DNA of 64,000 nucleotides. Source: Pomphorhynchus laevis (taxonomy: Eukaryota > Acanthocephala > Palaeacanthocephala > Echinorhynchida > Pomphorhynchidae). The notes under the pieces were generated by a model that searched no databases, had not been told where the DNA came from, and was given only the letters and a program-made list of their open reading frames with translations. Positions 63,541-64,000 of this stretch are shown piece after piece (position 1 is the first letter of the stretch; each line of letters opens with the position of its first letter). The position numbers were made by a program, and so were the translations under genes. The DNA is taken from positions 124,001 to 188,000 of the forward strand of contig WNNJ02000211.1 in the NCBI GenBank assembly GCA_012934845.2, written 5' to 3'.

Positions 63541-64000
63541 TGCCTACGAAAGCCCTCACATTGCCTACTCAGCACTCATCCAATCTCTAAAATTCAGATG
63601 GAATTTCATTCAACAAACCTGTCCTGTGAATACAGCATATTATGAAAGTATCCGTGATACTGTTATAAACGACCTAATGCCGGTAATTATTGGAATCACC
63701 AACCTTGACCGATATTGGCGTGCCTTTGAGCTTTCTATTGGTTTTGGCGAACTTGGGATAGAACTTCCAGACTGTGGGTCGTCTTTCGCTTATGAAACTT
63801 CGGTTAGGATGAGCAGACCCTTGCTAGATGGACTGTTCGGGAATGCTCTGGTCGTTGAGCAAAATCGCATTGCAGCCGACATACATTTTAAAAGAATTGA
63901 AGTTTTTTGAATCGATTGTTGCACATCAAGCAAAACGAATTTAATGACAATGTTATTCTTGAATATGCCTTTCAAAAGGGGGCTTCGACTTGGCTATCGG
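63541..64000 (+). mobile_element. LINE-C fragment: post-reverse-transcriptase region, runs off the window
   Basis: The frame reads AYSALIQSLKFRWNFIQQT, IRDTVINDLMPVIIGITNLDRYWRAFELSIGFGELGIELPDCGSSFAYETSVRMSRPLLDGL, and after a frame change AFQKGASTWLS at the window end. GGLGI..P and EKGASSWL-like motifs lie between the reverse transcriptase and the knuckle/endonuclease in this LINE group, so the segment precedes what is seen at 15.2-15.8 kb and 1-330. At least one stop interrupts it. Confidence 0.65.

Overview
The window looks like nuclear DNA of an AT-rich invertebrate animal. Host genes have spliceosomal introns (one only 45 bp, others of several kb, with TTTTAG-type acceptors), and most of the rest is retroelement relics. 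There is no rRNA, CRISPR or bacterial-type operon. A nematode-like or other small invertebrate genome would fit, but nothing here fixes the phylum.

Two host genes can be supported. A complete DDX3/PL10/LAF-1-type DEAD-box RNA helicase lies on the + strand (31,863-49,546). I reconstruct 14 exons with compatible phases, giving 776 codons plus stop; only the 8-nt first exon is uncertain. A second large gene lies on the - strand (56,924-63,000, its 5' part not visible). It encodes at least about 1,620 residues of Asn/Ser/Gln/His-rich protein with two weak OTU-protease-like segments and a PP1-docking-like KSVTF.

Layout: 0-0.33 kb, tail of a LINE with a restriction-like endonuclease (LINE-C); 0.33-1.9 kb, degenerate repeats; 1.96-5.9 kb, APE-type LINE-A copy A; 7.2-7.5 kb, L2/CR1-like LINE-B tail; 8.5-15.0 kb, LINE-A copies B (-) and C (+), 5' end to 5' end, each with a recognisable target-site duplication; 15.2-18.1 kb, LINE scraps; 18.9-20.0 kb, two related inverted-repeat elements; 22.2-31.2 kb, a mosaic of Penelope-like elements (PLEs), LINE-A copy D and a hAT/ZBED5-like transposase; 31.9-49.5 kb, the helicase gene, with a LINE-B copy, a 1-kb foldback and smaller inverted repeats in its introns; 51.6-53.8 kb, LINE-B and LINE-A scraps; 55.6-56.2 kb, PLE-related repeats; 56.9-63.0 kb, the OTU-like gene; 63.5 kb to the end, another LINE-C fragment.

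The most interesting locus is 27,038-28,275. A 443-bp unit is tandemly repeated (two full units and a partial third). On the - strand each full unit carries a textbook hammerhead ribozyme core (CTGACGA, 5-bp stem II, GAAAC, GTC cleavage site), preceded by tRNA-like A and B boxes. The array ends in a 210-bp near-perfect palindrome whose axis lies in the predicted ribozyme stem-III loop region, followed by (TA)n. Hammerheads in PLE terminal repeats and in animal retrozymes are established; this tRNA-box, hammerhead and palindrome arrangement beside several PLE lineages deserves testing. A diverged piece of the unit also sits in the first intron of the helicase gene.
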